Source of the DNA: Clostridium sp. CAG:253
Lineage (GTDB): Bacteria > Bacillota > Clostridia > Lachnospirales > Lachnospiraceae
Assembly: GCA_000436755.1 (NCBI GenBank)
Contig: FR887335.1
Span: forward strand, 1,627-10,364
Direction: 5' to 3'
DNA length: 8,738 bases
The translations under genes and the position numbers were made by a program. Each line of letters begins with the position of its first letter. The first letter of the stretch is position 1. Shown in pieces: positions 1-6,663 of the stretch. Below the pieces are notes generated by a model. It was not told the DNA's origin. It searched no databases and saw only the letters and a program-made list of their open reading frames with translations.

Positions 1-675
1 CATTTTCAATAAAACATTTTTTGCATTTGAAAAGTCTGTTGCCATAATCATATAGTTATATTGTTTATCATTCCAAACAATCCATTCTTCTTTCTCTTTT
101 ATATAATAATATCCTGACATTCCACAAATATCAATCTTCTCTTTATTTTGATATTCACTGTCCCCTGCCATACAGATGTCATCAGCTAAATTCTCTCTTG
201 AATATTGCAGATATTTATCACCGTTCTTCCATTCCACATAAACACTTTCATTATCAGAATAAAATGATGTTCTTTTCATATCTTCCGGTATTTGTTTTGG
301 AATATTCCTTTTTACTGTAATTTCTTTTTTTGTTTTATCATTTGTTAATCCAACATATTTTTTTACGTCCATTCTGCAACTGCTGATATACGAGATAATA
401 TACTTCCACGGATTGAAATTCAATGTTTTGGCACTTACCTCATTTACCATAAATAAACTCAATATTATCACTGCTATCATAGCTACACGGCGTACCATAT
501 GTTCAAAATAAAACTTCTTTCCAAATTTTCTTTCGTCAAAGAACAGACGATTTTTCTTTTCTTCATACTTTTTAGAATAGACATGTTCATATCCGGGCAT
601 TTCATCTTCTCGTACCGTTTCCATTTCCTGATTAACATATGATTGCAGTATTTCTTTGATTTCCTGTTCAGTCAT
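1..675 (-). CDS. DUF4367-like single-pass membrane protein, probable partner of the sigma factor (partial, C-terminus missing)
   Basis: My own translation is open for 225 codons from ATG at 675 to the left edge, so the C-terminus is missing. Residues 1-59 are a charged, probably cytoplasmic segment. Residues about 64-78 form one hydrophobic span (VAMIAVIILSLFMVN) preceded by Arg-Arg, and the rest should be outside the cell. After the span comes LNFNPWKYIISYI (residues 85-97). Near the edge is a pattern typical of DUF4367 proteins: a GYYYIKEKEEWIVWND stretch followed by YMIMATDFSNAKNVL. The start is backed by AAAGGAG at 686-692, ten bases upstream. The ATG overlaps the sigma-factor stop by 8 bases (ATGACTGA), implying translational coupling. 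Proteins of this type are common directly downstream of ECF sigma genes in Clostridia and are presumed to control or sense for them; that role is inference. No classical zinc-binding anti-sigma motif is visible. Confidence 0.72.
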   Translation of the reverse strand, partial: MTEQEIKEILQSYVNQEMETVREDEMPGYEHVYSKKYEEKKNRLFFDERKFGKKFYFEHMVRRVAMIAVIILSLFMVNEVSAKTLNFNPWKYIISYISSCRMDVKKYVGLTNDKTKKEITVKRNIPKQIPEDMKRTSFYSDNESVYVEWKNGDKYLQYSRENLADDICMAGDSEYQNKEKIDICGMSGYYYIKEKEEWIVWNDKQYNYMIMATDFSNAKNVLLKM

Positions 676-1201
676 TGTTTTCCAGCTCCTTTCTCAAATG
701 TTTTCTGCCTCTTGATAATCTTGCCATAACAGCAGCTTCCTTAATTCCGAGCAAATCAGCAATTTCTTTTCCTGAAAATCCATTAACGTAATATAATATA
801 AGCACCTCACTGTATTTCTTTGGAATATTTTCCATAATCTGATGCAATTCTATGTTGTCCAATGCTTTGTCTTTCGTAACAAAATAAGGTGACATTTCAT
901 ATTCATCCGTTAAAACTCTAATATTATCCCGTTTTTTTCTTTTCCTATAAAAGTCTATTGCTGTCCTCTCAGTAATAATAACGATAAAACTTTTTGTCTC
1001 CTGACAATCAATTTCTCCAATTTTGTCCAAATGCCGAATAATTTTTTCCCAGCTCTCAATAACTACATCTTCGCTGTCTTCATGATTTTTCAGTATATTA
1101 TATACCACAACATACATTAATCTATTATATTTTTCATACAACTTTTCTATTTTTCTCTTGTTCTCCGAATTTTTTTCCTTGGATTTAGAAAACCCAAACA
1201 T
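668..1201 (-). CDS. ECF-type RNA polymerase sigma factor (sigma-70 family)
   Basis: This is a 177-residue sigma factor with only regions 2 and 4, the ECF layout. Region 2 (about residues 17-91) includes the helix LYEKYNRLMYVVVYNILKN and the acidic EDSEDVVIESWEKI core-binding part. It ends in a basic FYRKRKKRD stretch that would contact the -10 element. Region 4 (about 119-173) has IPKKYSEVLILYYVNGFS followed by the helix-turn-helix KEIADLLGIKEAAVMARLSRG, which should read the -35 element. The frame extends upstream to an ATG at 1258, but that start has no ribosome binding site. The ATG at 1201 has a perfect AAGGAGG eight bases upstream, so I place the start there. A candidate promoter lies at 1277-1305. 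The next gene overlaps the stop codon and is probably its membrane-bound regulator. The regulon cannot be told from this window. Confidence 0.9.
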   Translation of the reverse strand: MFGFSKSKEKNSENKRKIEKLYEKYNRLMYVVVYNILKNHEDSEDVVIESWEKIIRHLDKIGEIDCQETKSFIVIITERTAIDFYRKRKKRDNIRVLTDEYEMSPYFVTKDKALDNIELHQIMENIPKKYSEVLILYYVNGFSGKEIADLLGIKEAAVMARLSRGRKHLRKELENND

Positions 1202-1209
1202 TATACTCT

Positions 1210-1216
1210 CCTCCTT
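1210..1216 (-). promoter_or_regulatory. Ribosome binding site that fixes the sigma-factor start
   Basis: On the minus strand AAGGAGG is followed by eight bases (AGAGTATA) and then ATG at 1201. It is the strongest Shine-Dalgarno match in this part of the window. The longer in-frame ATG at 1258 is preceded only by A/T-rich sequence, so the 19-residue extension is unlikely to be translated from there. Confidence 0.8.
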
Positions 1217-1276
1217 ATTTAAATCTGTACTTCCAAAACTCCCCTTATCTTCTGACATAATAAAAAATCAAATTTA

Positions 1277-1305
1277 ATTTTAAAATAACTTTCAACAAAT
1301 GTAAA
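1277..1305 (-). promoter_or_regulatory. Candidate sigma-A-like promoter of the sigma-factor operon
   Basis: Reading the minus strand, TTTACA (1305-1300) is followed after exactly 17 bases by TAAAAT (1282-1277). Transcription would begin near 1270, leaving a leader of about 70 bases before the ATG at 1201. It starts right after the hydrolase terminator, as expected for an independent unit. The DNA is very A/T-rich, so a chance match is possible. I see no repeat of a different promoter type that would suggest autoregulation by the ECF factor. Confidence 0.45.
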
Positions 1306-1309
1306 TAAT

Positions 1310-1366
1310 TTAAAACCCCCTCACTTTCCTTATAATTATCTCACAAGGAAAACAAGGGGGTTTTAA
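1310..1366 (-). terminator. Strong intrinsic terminator after the glycoside hydrolase gene
   Basis: TTAAAACCCCCT (1310-1321) pairs perfectly with AGGGGGTTTTAA (1355-1366). Inside, after three mismatches, TTTCCTT (1325-1331) pairs with AAGGAAA (1345-1351), leaving a loop of about 13 bases. On the minus strand the hairpin ends in TTTTAAATTATTT, a reasonable U-rich tail. It begins about 24 bases past the hydrolase stop codon and insulates the sigma operon. The plus-strand reading also ends in a T-rich tract, so it could work both ways, but no plus-strand gene needs it. Confidence 0.85.
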
Positions 1367-1389
1367 TTCTTCTTTTAATATCTATTTTA

Positions 1390-2838
1390 TTACTTTACAA
1401 TCGGTGCAAATCTTATTCTTATCTGAGGAAGTGATTTAAGTTCCGTATAATAATTTGTCTGCCAGTCATCTCCCTGACTTTCATCATTCTCTCCTGATGC
1501 AGGTGGTGCAAATATTTTGAGTGTCATATCTGCTGCCTTATCAAGCGGCTTTTTAAAGAATGCACTCATCATATCTATACATTTTACACCCGGTGCTTTA
1601 TAGAACCAATGTCCGTTCAGTTCCATCATAAGGTTCATGTCAACATTGTCATCATCAAAGTATGCTTCACAGAATACAGGATTGCTGTCAAAGTGAAGAG
1701 CGATTGCAACACCGTCTGCATCCTCTGAACCGCCCCAGCGGAGTTTTGCCGGAAGCTCAATGTCTTTGCCGGTCTCCATTGAAGGACTGAAGAAGTCATC
1801 ATGAATAATCTCTCTGTATGTATCCATAAGCGGCTGCTCAATTCCGACATCCTTGTTGTTCGGGTCTTCTATTTCAAGACCAAGACGTCCTCTGTCTCTG
1901 AACTGATACATTGTAAATCCTGAAAGCCACTTTTCATCATCTTTCTTAAGCATTTCACAGAATTCCTTGAGCATAGCTGCCTGGTCATATGGACCTGTTA
2001 CATCACCGTCTGAATTGAATTCTGATAATACCATAGGCTTTTTAACGCCGTTATTTACATATGTATATCTTTCATAACTGTTTTTTGCAAGCTGATATAT
2101 CTTGCTTACGGCATGGCGTGCAAATGATGTTCCGCCTTCTTCTGCAACATCATAAGGCCATCCCCAATGAAGTGCCATATATCTGTCTACAGATACTATA
2201 TCTGCTGCCCTTGAAGCCTCTGCAAATATATCTTCCATCTCCATCTTTTCATCTTCAAGTTCTTTACAACCGTCAAGACAAATGATTGTTTTTACATTTG
2301 GAGCTTCTTTTCTGATTATCTCGCTTGCATGTTTAAAGAATGCCGCAACTTCCTCATAGCTTGCTCTCTTGTTGAATGAGAACCAGTTTCCTGTTGCTTC
2401 ATGATTTATACGAAGCTGGACTCTTCCGAAAGTTCTAAGGTCTTTAGCTATTGCTACAAGATGCTCGTCTGAAACCTTAGGGTCTATTGTCATTGTGAGA
2501 AGTACATCCTGTCCATGTCTGCGGACATCTCTCATGCATGTAAACGGTTCATCATCCAATGTACCATTTAAACCGCCCTTATAAGTAAAATAATCATCAT
2601 AAGGGAAATCCCATGCAAACTGTACTGACGGATCAGCATGAACAACGCTTGCTCTTCCCGGCCATCCTTCATCGTTCGGATAATAGCAATACATAAGGTT
2701 GACTGCTCTATGCGGTCTGCCCAGTTTCTGTAAGATATAATCCTGATTTACATATTCTCCACGCTCACTTCCATCACCAAGATCAACAGCACACTGTGCA
2801 GGTCCCATATGAAGTGCCTTTGCTTTTAATTCGCTCAT
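1390..2838 (-). CDS. Glycoside hydrolase of clan GH-A type, GH26-like, predicted cytoplasmic
   Basis: The 482-residue protein has no signal peptide or membrane span, so it probably acts inside the cell on imported oligosaccharides. The catalytic module spans about residues 40-345. RINHEATGNWF (143-153) closely resembles the GH26 acid/base motif (HE, then G-x-W-F), which makes Glu147 the proton donor. KPMVLSEFNS (267-276) fits the nucleophile strand, with Glu273 the nucleophile. SVDRYMALHWGWP (216-228) and FTMYQFRDR (308-316) look like other active-site strands of a TIM barrel. Residues about 360-482 are probably a beta-rich accessory domain. Known GH26 enzymes cleave beta-mannans or mixed-linkage glucans; the substrate here is not readable from sequence. 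The ATG at 2838 has GGAGG seven bases upstream. The gene is flanked by its own candidate promoter and a strong terminator, so it looks monocistronic. It could instead belong to an uncharacterised GH-A family. Confidence 0.65.
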   Translation of the reverse strand: MSELKAKALHMGPAQCAVDLGDGSERGEYVNQDYILQKLGRPHRAVNLMYCYYPNDEGWPGRASVVHADPSVQFAWDFPYDDYFTYKGGLNGTLDDEPFTCMRDVRRHGQDVLLTMTIDPKVSDEHLVAIAKDLRTFGRVQLRINHEATGNWFSFNKRASYEEVAAFFKHASEIIRKEAPNVKTIICLDGCKELEDEKMEMEDIFAEASRAADIVSVDRYMALHWGWPYDVAEEGGTSFARHAVSKIYQLAKNSYERYTYVNNGVKKPMVLSEFNSDGDVTGPYDQAAMLKEFCEMLKKDDEKWLSGFTMYQFRDRGRLGLEIEDPNNKDVGIEQPLMDTYREIIHDDFFSPSMETGKDIELPAKLRWGGSEDADGVAIALHFDSNPVFCEAYFDDDNVDMNLMMELNGHWFYKAPGVKCIDMMSAFFKKPLDKAADMTLKIFAPPASGENDESQGDDWQTNYYTELKSLPQIRIRFAPIVK

Positions 2839-2893
2839 CTTTGTCCTCCGATTTGATTTTTAATTTTGAAGCTTCTTTGCTCCACATATACCA

Positions 2894-2906
2894 CTATTTT
2901 AAATAG
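2894..2906. repeat. 13-bp perfect palindrome upstream of the hydrolase gene
   Basis: CTATTT-T-AAATAG is a perfect inverted repeat about 60 bases upstream of the hydrolase start. It falls inside the leader predicted from the promoter at 2972-2980. It could be a repressor operator or a small hairpin. A/T-rich palindromes this short also arise by chance, and no regulator is encoded beside it. Confidence 0.35.
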
Positions 2907-2971
2907 CAGAGTTCAAAAATACAATGTAATTAGGAGACTTAAAATACATTAAATATTACAGTAAATTATGC

Positions 2972-2980
2972 ATTATAACA
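2972..2980 (-). promoter_or_regulatory. Extended -10 promoter candidate for the hydrolase gene
   Basis: The minus strand reads TGTTATAAT, a perfect extended -10 element (TG-N-TATAAT). No good -35 hexamer lies 16-18 bases upstream, where the sequence is AAACGG or similar; extended -10 promoters often tolerate that. Transcription would start near 2965, giving a leader of about 125 bases. The upstream half of the promoter reaches the protease stop codon, so the two genes are packed closely. Confidence 0.4.
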
Positions 2981-2998
2981 CACTGCACCCGATACCGT

Positions 2999-5356
2999 TT
3001 ATTTACATGTAACTGTGCATTTGGCACTCTTTCCGTTTTTAGTATATGCGGTTATGACTGCCCTGCCTTTTGATTTCACTTTTATTTTCCCTGTAGCCGC
3101 ATTAACTGAAACTATCTTTTTATTTGATGTTTTAAAATAAACCTTACCTGTCAGTTTTTCCGGATAACTGCTCTGTTCTTTAATAGACGCAGTAAGTTTA
3201 TATTCCGTTCCCTTTTTTATACTTAATTTTGTTTTTGATATTTTTACAATCTTGACATTGGTAAACACATTTTTTATTTTTTCTTTTCCGCCTGTTGTCT
3301 TGACATATATTGTATACCAGCCCGGTTCATATGCCTTTATTGTAAAACTGCTGCTGTTTACATTTGTAAATTCGTTTCCGAACTTTCCAAAATATGAAGT
3401 TTCTTTTTTGCCTTTTGAATATTTTATCTCTGAAATGCTTCCGCCCACAGTTACATTTATCTTTCTGGCATATCCTTTGTAAAGACTGTTCTTAACACTG
3501 ATATTTATATCGTCAGCCGGTTCTTCCGATGCAGCATCCGGTGACGAAGAAGCTTCTGCCGCAGGTGTCTCTGTAGGTACACTTGTTGCACTCAGATTAT
3601 TCACTGGCTCGGCTGTTTCCTGTGGTGTTTCTGTCTCTTTGACATCCGGTTCCGTTGTCGCTGAAATATCAGGCTGCTGTGATGTAGATGTATTACCATA
3701 AGGTATAGCCGTTGACGCTGTTGTGCTTGTCGGCACAGGTGTCTCACTTGCTGCCGGCGAAGCCGTGACGCTTGTCTCTTCTGTCAAACGATAAGCCAAA
3801 GCAGCTTTTACTACTTTCTCGGCATCAGGTATTCCGCCATATTGACAATATTTTTCAAGTCCCGATATTTTTTTAAGATTGTCACTGTTACATATGAAAT
3901 TTTTCAAAATTTTCCCGTCAGATGAACCCGAGGCTGCCTCTGCCAGTGCCGCAACTCCCACGACATAAGGTGTTGAAAATGATGTTCCCCATTCAAAGAC
4001 ATAGCCGCCGCCTGCGTTTACCGTATATATTGCTGCTCCCGGTGCACATATCTCCATTGACTTTGAACCATAATTGCTAAACCAGCTTAAACTTCCGTCC
4101 CATTCAATACTTCCGACAGTTATAAAATTATCGGCAGTAAATGATGCCGGTATATACTCTGTGTTGTCTATATTCGTAGTCTCGTTTCCTGATGCCGCTA
4201 CAAACAGCATATCACTGGCTGCTATCACCTGTTTCATAAGCATATCTTGCAAAAATTCACGTGCGTCAGACTCGCCGCCCCAGCTGCAATTACATATCGT
4301 CGCTCCGTTTGCATCTGCATATTTCATTCCTAAAATAAGATTTGACGTCGAAGCCTCTCCCTTAGAATCAACGGACTTAATAGGCATAATTTTAATATTT
4401 ATATTCGACGCAATTCCGACAACTCCACTATTGTCATTTGCCGCTGCTATCACACCAGCTACGGCTGTGCCATGTCCGTTATCATCTGTTACATTGCTGC
4501 TTCCTCTGCGTGACACAAAATTCCATCCTCTAATATCGTCCCTATAACCATTATTATCACTGTCAGTTCCGTCCGAAGCCTCATCCTCATTCTGCCATAT
4601 AACGTCCTTAAGCTCATCGTTAGTGTAATCAATACCGGTATCAACTACCGCTACAACAACTTCTTTTGTTTTTACGGATGCATTCTGAGCATTGTCTATC
4701 TCGTCCCATGCTCCCTGCGCATTAAGGTCAATATCTTCAACTGCTTTTATATCTGCATCTTCAACGTCAATCTCCGGATTTTCAAAAGTTCCATCGTTTT
4801 CCAATGCCCATTGCTTTCCTTCTTTATAATAATCCGTCACTTCACTATTCTGGGATGCTATGTTGAATTTATAATCCGGCTGTGCAATCTGAATATCAGA
4901 ACTGTACTTTTTCGTTATTTCTATAACTTTTTTAGTATCTTCCTCAGACTTTATACGATAAACCTTTATAAGCTCATCAATATCTTTTTCTTTTTCAGCA
5001 TATTTTGAAAGTTCGGCAGGTTCTTTTACATTATTCCTATATTCGATTATGATGCGATTATCATTCTTATAATAATCTTTTTCTTTATCGACAATAACCG
5101 TATTCTTTAACTCGCCGTTTTCATCAAGCCAGTCATCATTGTCGTCTGCCGTATTTGAACCTGCTTTTGTTTTCGATTTGTTTAAAAGATTAATTTTATT
5201 ACTGCTGCTTTTTAAATTGTAACTTTCTTTTTGTGATATAGATTGCTGTGCGTTTCTTCCTATAATAATATCTGAAATATCTGTTGACTTGCCAAATGCC
5301 AGAACAAGTGCGATACATAAAATTCCCGATATTGCTTTTTTATGTATTCCATGCAT
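2999..5356 (-). CDS. Secreted subtilisin-like serine protease (S8) with propeptide, Pro/Thr/Ser-rich linker and Ig-like C-terminus
   Basis: The 785-residue product begins with a signal peptide: KK, then the hydrophobic core ISGILCIALVLAF to about residue 22. Residues about 85-165 look like an intramolecular-chaperone propeptide, ending in IAQPDYKF. The S8 domain spans about 210-475. Its triad is Asp239 in VVDTGID, His295 in NGHGT and Ser459 in GTSFSTP, with oxyanion Asn391 in AASGN, so it should be active. An acidic loop (about 257-274, DGTDSDNNGYRDD) may bind calcium. Residues about 525-616 form a low-complexity Pro/Thr/Ser/Glu linker. Residues 617-785 are beta-rich and end in a bacterial Ig-like (BIG2-type) domain with FKTSNKKIVSVNAATGKIKVKSKG-like strands. 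No LPxTG anchor is present, so the enzyme is released or held by its C-terminus. ATG at 5356 has AAGGAGG about eight bases upstream. It lies 59 bases after the repressor gene with no terminator between, so readthrough is possible. Confidence 0.93.
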   Translation of the reverse strand: MHGIHKKAISGILCIALVLAFGKSTDISDIIIGRNAQQSISQKESYNLKSSSNKINLLNKSKTKAGSNTADDNDDWLDENGELKNTVIVDKEKDYYKNDNRIIIEYRNNVKEPAELSKYAEKEKDIDELIKVYRIKSEEDTKKVIEITKKYSSDIQIAQPDYKFNIASQNSEVTDYYKEGKQWALENDGTFENPEIDVEDADIKAVEDIDLNAQGAWDEIDNAQNASVKTKEVVVAVVDTGIDYTNDELKDVIWQNEDEASDGTDSDNNGYRDDIRGWNFVSRRGSSNVTDDNGHGTAVAGVIAAANDNSGVVGIASNINIKIMPIKSVDSKGEASTSNLILGMKYADANGATICNCSWGGESDAREFLQDMLMKQVIAASDMLFVAASGNETTNIDNTEYIPASFTADNFITVGSIEWDGSLSWFSNYGSKSMEICAPGAAIYTVNAGGGYVFEWGTSFSTPYVVGVAALAEAASGSSDGKILKNFICNSDNLKKISGLEKYCQYGGIPDAEKVVKAALAYRLTEETSVTASPAASETPVPTSTTASTAIPYGNTSTSQQPDISATTEPDVKETETPQETAEPVNNLSATSVPTETPAAEASSSPDAASEEPADDINISVKNSLYKGYARKINVTVGGSISEIKYSKGKKETSYFGKFGNEFTNVNSSSFTIKAYEPGWYTIYVKTTGGKEKIKNVFTNVKIVKISKTKLSIKKGTEYKLTASIKEQSSYPEKLTGKVYFKTSNKKIVSVNAATGKIKVKSKGRAVITAYTKNGKSAKCTVTCK

Positions 5357-5415
5357 ATATTAGACCTCCTTAATTTATGCATAGTATACAATTTTTCTTT
5401 GTCATTTTTGTGAAT

Positions 5416-6162
5416 TTATACCTCGTATATTATACCTTCACTGCAATTTTTATAATTGCCCGGTATTTTGTCTGTCAGGATATGTATTTCTCCGAAATCA
5501 GCAAATTTAACTGATGAAACATTATCAAATTTTTCGCTGTCAGTCAGAATATACTTTATATTGCACTGCTTTAATGCAGTCTTTTTCACCAATGCTTCGT
5601 TAGGGTCGGGCGTCGTAAAACCGTGTCTTACACTCACTCCATTTGTTCCAAAAAATCCCTTTGTGAAATTATAATTCTGAATTGATAAAATTGCTTCATT
5701 TCCAACAACAGCTTCTGTTGTTCCTTTCAATTCGCCACCTACAAGTATTACATGAAAACCTGATACGGCTAACTTTTTGGCATGTGCAACTGCATTTGTA
5801 ACGAATGTTGCATCTTTCTGTTTTATATAATCTATCATGTAACCTGTTGTTGTTCCGGCATCAAGGTAAATAAAGTCAGTAGGTTCAATCATTGCTGCCG
5901 CATTCTTCGCTATACGTCTTTTCTCTTCTTCATTAACACGAAGTTTTTGGGAAACAGAAAGTTCTTTTGCATTATAATTTGAATTTATTGCTATCGCACC
6001 GCCAAATACTTTTACAAGCTGTCCTTCACTGTCAAGCACCGTCAAATCTCGTCTTATTGTTGACTCTGAAATTCCAAGTGCATCTTTTATTTCATTAACC
6101 GTAACACTTTTCTTTTCCTCAAGCATCTTTAATATCATCTGCTGCCTTTTCTCTACTAACAT
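5416..6162 (-). CDS. fruR: DeoR-family transcriptional repressor, probable fructose-operon regulator (FruR type)
   Basis: The 248-residue protein is full length for the DeoR family. Residues 1-56 form the winged helix: VTVNEIKDALGISESTIRRDL is the helix-turn-helix and GQLVKVFGGA the wing, both highly typical. Residues about 75-235 are the sugar-phosphate sensing domain, with YLDAGTTTGYM (99-109), FGTNGVS (171-177), TPDPNEALVKK (184-194) and TDSEKF (207-212). DeoR regulators beside fructose PTS genes usually respond to fructose 1-phosphate, and the neighbouring fructose permease makes that the likely effector here; this is inference. Unlike many fru operons, the repressor is the last gene of the group. 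It has its own extended -10 promoter behind a terminator. ATG at 6162 is preceded by AAAGGA eight bases upstream. Confidence 0.85.
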   Translation of the reverse strand: MLVEKRQQMILKMLEEKKSVTVNEIKDALGISESTIRRDLTVLDSEGQLVKVFGGAIAINSNYNAKELSVSQKLRVNEEEKRRIAKNAAAMIEPTDFIYLDAGTTTGYMIDYIKQKDATFVTNAVAHAKKLAVSGFHVILVGGELKGTTEAVVGNEAILSIQNYNFTKGFFGTNGVSVRHGFTTPDPNEALVKKTALKQCNIKYILTDSEKFDNVSSVKFADFGEIHILTDKIPGNYKNCSEGIIYEV

Positions 6163-6181
6163 TTCAATAATCCTTTCATTT

Positions 6182-6190
6182 ATTATACCA
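6182..6190 (-). promoter_or_regulatory. Extended -10 promoter of the DeoR-family repressor
   Basis: The minus strand reads TGGTATAAT, a perfect extended -10. No convincing -35 element is found at 16-18 bases. Transcription would start near 6175, only about a dozen bases before the ATG at 6162, so the Shine-Dalgarno sequence lies at the very 5' end of the message. The element directly abuts the terminator hairpin at 6191-6240. Confidence 0.55.
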
Positions 6191-6240
6191 AAGTAAACCC
6201 CCGAATACTCTTTGAAAGTATCCGAGGGTTTATTTACTTT
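6191..6240 (-). terminator. Intrinsic terminator after the HPr gene
   Basis: AAACCC (6195-6200) pairs with GGGTTT (6226-6231), followed after a C-A mismatch by CG/CG. After a second mismatch, ATACT (6205-6209) pairs with AGTAT (6217-6221), leaving a seven-base loop. The outer AAGTA and TACTT arms may add pairs around a small bulge. On the minus strand the stem is followed by TTTACTTT. It starts 17 bases past the HPr stop codon, so it most likely ends the HPr transcript and separates it from the repressor gene. Confidence 0.75.
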
Positions 6241-6257
6241 TCAGATTTGCTTACATA

Positions 6258-6515
6258 TTATAAGTTTTCTTTCATAAATGCAGAAATTTTTTCGTATGCT
6301 GCATCTTCGTCTTCACCATCAAAGCTTAACACAACTTCCATGCCGCCTTTTATTCCAAGACCCATGATAGCAAATATCTTTTTGCAGTCACCTTTCTTTC
6401 CGTCTTTTGAAATATTAACATTACAAGAAAATTCCTTTGCAAGTTTTACAAGTTCTCCTGCCGGACGAGCATGAATTCCATTTGGGTCTGTAACTGTGTA
6501 AGTAAATTCTTTCAT
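6258..6515 (-). CDS. HPr-family phosphocarrier protein lacking the Ser46 regulatory site
   Basis: The 85-residue protein is normal HPr length and takes phosphate from enzyme I to sugar permeases in the cytoplasm. GIHARPAG (13-20) carries the catalytic His15 with Arg17 and Pro18, all conserved. The region that in Bacillus HPr reads K-S-I-M-G-V-M-S-L-G-I here reads KKIFAIMGLGI. Counting without gaps puts lysine at position 46, where regulatory serine belongs. It should therefore not be a target of HPr kinase or form the Ser46-P corepressor of CcpA. Its place beside a fructose EIIABC suggests a dedicated fructose phosphocarrier (FPr-like). The frame extends upstream to 6581, but ATG at 6515 has GAGGA six bases before it and gives the canonical N-terminus, so I choose it. 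It has its own promoter and a structured leader. Enzyme I is not in the window. Confidence 0.92.
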   Translation of the reverse strand: MKEFTYTVTDPNGIHARPAGELVKLAKEFSCNVNISKDGKKGDCKKIFAIMGLGIKGGMEVVLSFDGEDEDAAYEKISAFMKENL

Positions 6516-6533
6516 AATAATCCTCATTTCTGC

Positions 6534-6612
6534 ACACGTTTTGTGTATATCAGGACTTATGCCAAGTGTGCCCAGACACAAATCCAGTGTACGAAAATTT
6601 AATTTTCACACT
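6534..6612 (-). other. Structured HPr leader with three ACAC/GTGT hairpins
   Basis: Within the leader, three inverted repeats built from the same ACAC/GTGT core follow one another. The first is AGTGT at 6586-6590 with ACACT at 6608-6612, enclosing GAAAATT/AATTTTC. The second is GTGT at 6566-6569 with ACAC at 6576-6579. The third is ACAC at 6534-6537 with GTGT at 6543-6546. Because the arms share a core, alternative pairings are possible, as in a regulatory leader. The last hairpin ends about eight bases before the Shine-Dalgarno sequence. The small stems are weak on their own. I recognise no known riboswitch or antiterminator target in it. Confidence 0.4.
6593..6607. promoter_or_regulatory. 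15-bp palindrome, possible repressor operator
   Basis: GAAAATT-T-AATTTTC is a perfect inverted repeat centred on 6600, about 55 bases downstream of the predicted HPr transcription start. With a DeoR-type repressor encoded one gene away, it is a candidate operator, though its position would mean blocking elongation rather than initiation. It also forms the inner stem of the first leader hairpin, so it may instead act as RNA. I see no second copy near the repressor or permease starts. Confidence 0.35.
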
Positions 6613-6663
6613 ATATGCTGCTTTCAATAATCGAGTTTTTTGTTCTTTTTTCTTTGTAAATTT

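Noticed and set aside
1202..1258. 19-residue N-terminal extension of the sigma factor
   Set aside because: ATG at 1258 lacks a Shine-Dalgarno sequence, whereas ATG at 1201 has a perfect AAGGAGG at eight bases.
2539..2551. Sequence resembling a catabolite-response element (TGTAAACGGTTCA)
   Set aside because: It lies inside the hydrolase coding region, deviates from the consensus in its right half, and is far from any promoter.
4074..4547. Plus-strand open frame of 157 codons inside the protease gene
   Set aside because: It is antisense to the S8 catalytic core, whose triad and motifs are plainly coding on the minus strand. No ribosome binding site and no domain signal.
6516..6581. 22-residue N-terminal extension of HPr
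   Set aside because: The upstream ATG has no ribosome binding site, and the extension encodes the leader hairpin region. ATG at 6515 gives canonical HPr numbering with His15.
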